Position numbers and translations under genes: made by a program. From the NCBI GenBank assembly GCA_947174685.1, contig CAMWJY010000084.1, positions 1-5,116 of the forward strand: a DNA stretch of 5,116 bases, read 5' to 3'. Below the pieces are notes generated by a model, which saw only the letters and a program-made list of their open reading frames with translations, ran no database searches and was not told the DNA's origin. This DNA comes from an uncultured Mollicutes bacterium. GTDB taxonomy: Bacteria; Bacillota_I; Bacilli_A; Acholeplasmatales; Anaeroplasmataceae. Position 1 is the first letter of the stretch. Each line of letters begins with the position of its first letter. This document shows positions 4,567 to 5,116 of this stretch, piece by piece.

Positions 4567-4914
4567 ATGACATTACGTAATAAAATCATTGCTGCAACGC
4601 CTATGATTACAATTATCATTTATTTATTATTGGGTTTTTGCCTTGATGCATGGCATCCAGGTTGGATTGTATTTTTTGCAATACCAATTGTACCTATGCT
4701 GTTAGGTAAAGTTACACTTATGGGTTTATATCCTTTACTTGTTGTTATTGCATATTTACTTATGGGATTGATTGGAAATCTATGGCATCCGGGCTGGATT
4801 ATTTTCTTAACTATTCCAGTAGTTGAAATTTTTTTACCAAAGAATAAAGTGGTATTTAAAAAGAAAAAGAAAAAACATAAGATCTTTGTTTATGATGAAG
4901 ATGATGAAAAATAA
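4567..4914 (+). CDS. Small membrane protein with two WHPGW repeat units
   Basis: A 115-residue integral membrane protein of unknown function. Two copies of a roughly 36-residue unit are visible: residues 12-47 and 56-91, aligned at a 44-residue offset. Each unit reads as a hydrophobic segment (YLLLGF / YLLMGL), the invariant WHPGWI (29-34 and 73-78), then a second hydrophobic segment (FFAIPIVPMLLG / FLTIPVVEIFLP). This suggests up to four short membrane helices arranged as two hairpins with WHPGW at each turn. A similar WHPGW-containing hydrophobic unit occurs, as far as I recall, in the membrane tails of some Firmicutes XRE-type regulators; no DNA-binding domain is present here. The tail is strongly polar: a lysine block (98-105), then an acidic end YDEDDEK (109-115). 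AAGGAG (4552-4557) supports the start. It is preceded by a divergent promoter region and followed at once by a terminator, so it is probably a single-gene unit. Confidence 0.88.
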   Translation: MTLRNKIIAATPMITIIIYLLLGFCLDAWHPGWIVFFAIPIVPMLLGKVTLMGLYPLLVVIAYLLMGLIGNLWHPGWIIFLTIPVVEIFLPKNKVVFKKKKKKHKIFVYDEDDEK

Positions 4915-4932
4915 TCCCTTAGGGGATTTTTT
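4913..4932 (+). terminator. Intrinsic terminator after the WHPGW gene
   Basis: AATCCC (4913-4918) pairs with GGGATT (4923-4928) around a TTAG loop, with T residues to 4932. The last two bases of the stop codon form the base of the stem. The stem is only 6 bp, so some read-through into the next gene is plausible. Confidence 0.75.
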
Positions 4933-4964
4933 GGTTTTTATGTTTGTGGAAAGAGAGTGATTTG

Positions 4965-5116
4965 ATGGAAGAGCCTTTAATTCCTTCTAAGAAGATATAT
5001 TTTCTATTTTCTGGAATAGGAGCATTATTTTCAGCTACCGCAATTTCTTTATTATTTGTTTTTAATAATCTATTTTTGAATATAGGTCTGTCGGCTCTAT
5101 GCTTACTCTATATTAC
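4965..5116 (+). CDS. N-terminal part of a membrane protein, cut by the window end
   Basis: An open frame of 50 complete codons runs off the right edge with no stop. The ATG at 4965 is favoured, with purine-rich GGAAAGAGAG (4948-4957) 7 nt upstream; a TTG directly before it (4962) is a less likely start. After a short polar start (MEEPLIPSKK) the protein has a hydrophobic segment at about residues 11-31 (IYFLFSGIGALFSATAISLL), a short NN turn and a second hydrophobic segment at about 35-50. This could be a two-helix hairpin at the start of a bacterial PH-domain (YdbS/YdbT-like) protein, a transporter subunit or another membrane protein; too little is present to choose. No promoter is visible between the preceding terminator and this start. 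Confidence 0.7.
   Translation, partial: MEEPLIPSKKIYFLFSGIGALFSATAISLLFVFNNLFLNIGLSALCLLYI

Overview
The window comes from a low-GC Gram-positive bacterium. Purine-rich Shine-Dalgarno sequences, sigma-A type promoters, A/T-ending codons, SpoU-type methyltransferase and HPr/PGK/TIM sequence style all point to Firmicutes, perhaps an Erysipelotrichia- or RF39-like gut Bacilli lineage; the exact taxon is inference. TGG is used for Trp and TGA ends two genes, so the standard bacterial code applies rather than the Mycoplasma code.

Left part (1-662, plus strand): the 3' end of an unrecognised gene with a weak Sel1/TPR-like tail, followed 28 bp later by a 68-residue two-helix membrane protein. Both are very AT-rich. 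Centre (684-3019, plus strand): a compact glycolytic operon with a near-consensus extended -10 promoter, then pgk, a small HPr-like gene, tpiA and a strong intrinsic terminator. PGK and TIM catalyse nearby steps of lower glycolysis. The HPr-like protein between them keeps the phospho-histidine and the regulatory serine but has lost the Arg-Pro that follow the histidine in normal HPr. This is the most interesting item in the window.

Right-centre (3059-4514, minus strand): a TrmH/SpoU-family RNA 2'-O-methyltransferase gene, followed in the same direction by a DinJ/YafQ-type toxin-antitoxin pair. The pair has its own consensus promoter, an 8-bp direct repeat over the -35, a 4-nt gene overlap, and a terminator facing the tpiA terminator. 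Right end (4533-5116, plus strand): a small membrane protein made of two copies of a WHPGW-containing hairpin unit, divergent from the methyltransferase with tightly interleaved promoters, then a terminator and the start of a further membrane protein cut by the window edge.

No tRNA, rRNA, CRISPR array, insertion sequence or phage gene was seen. No intergenic gap exceeds 300 bases. I see no convincing wholly new system; the HPr-like variant and the duplicated WHPGW protein are the best candidates for follow-up.
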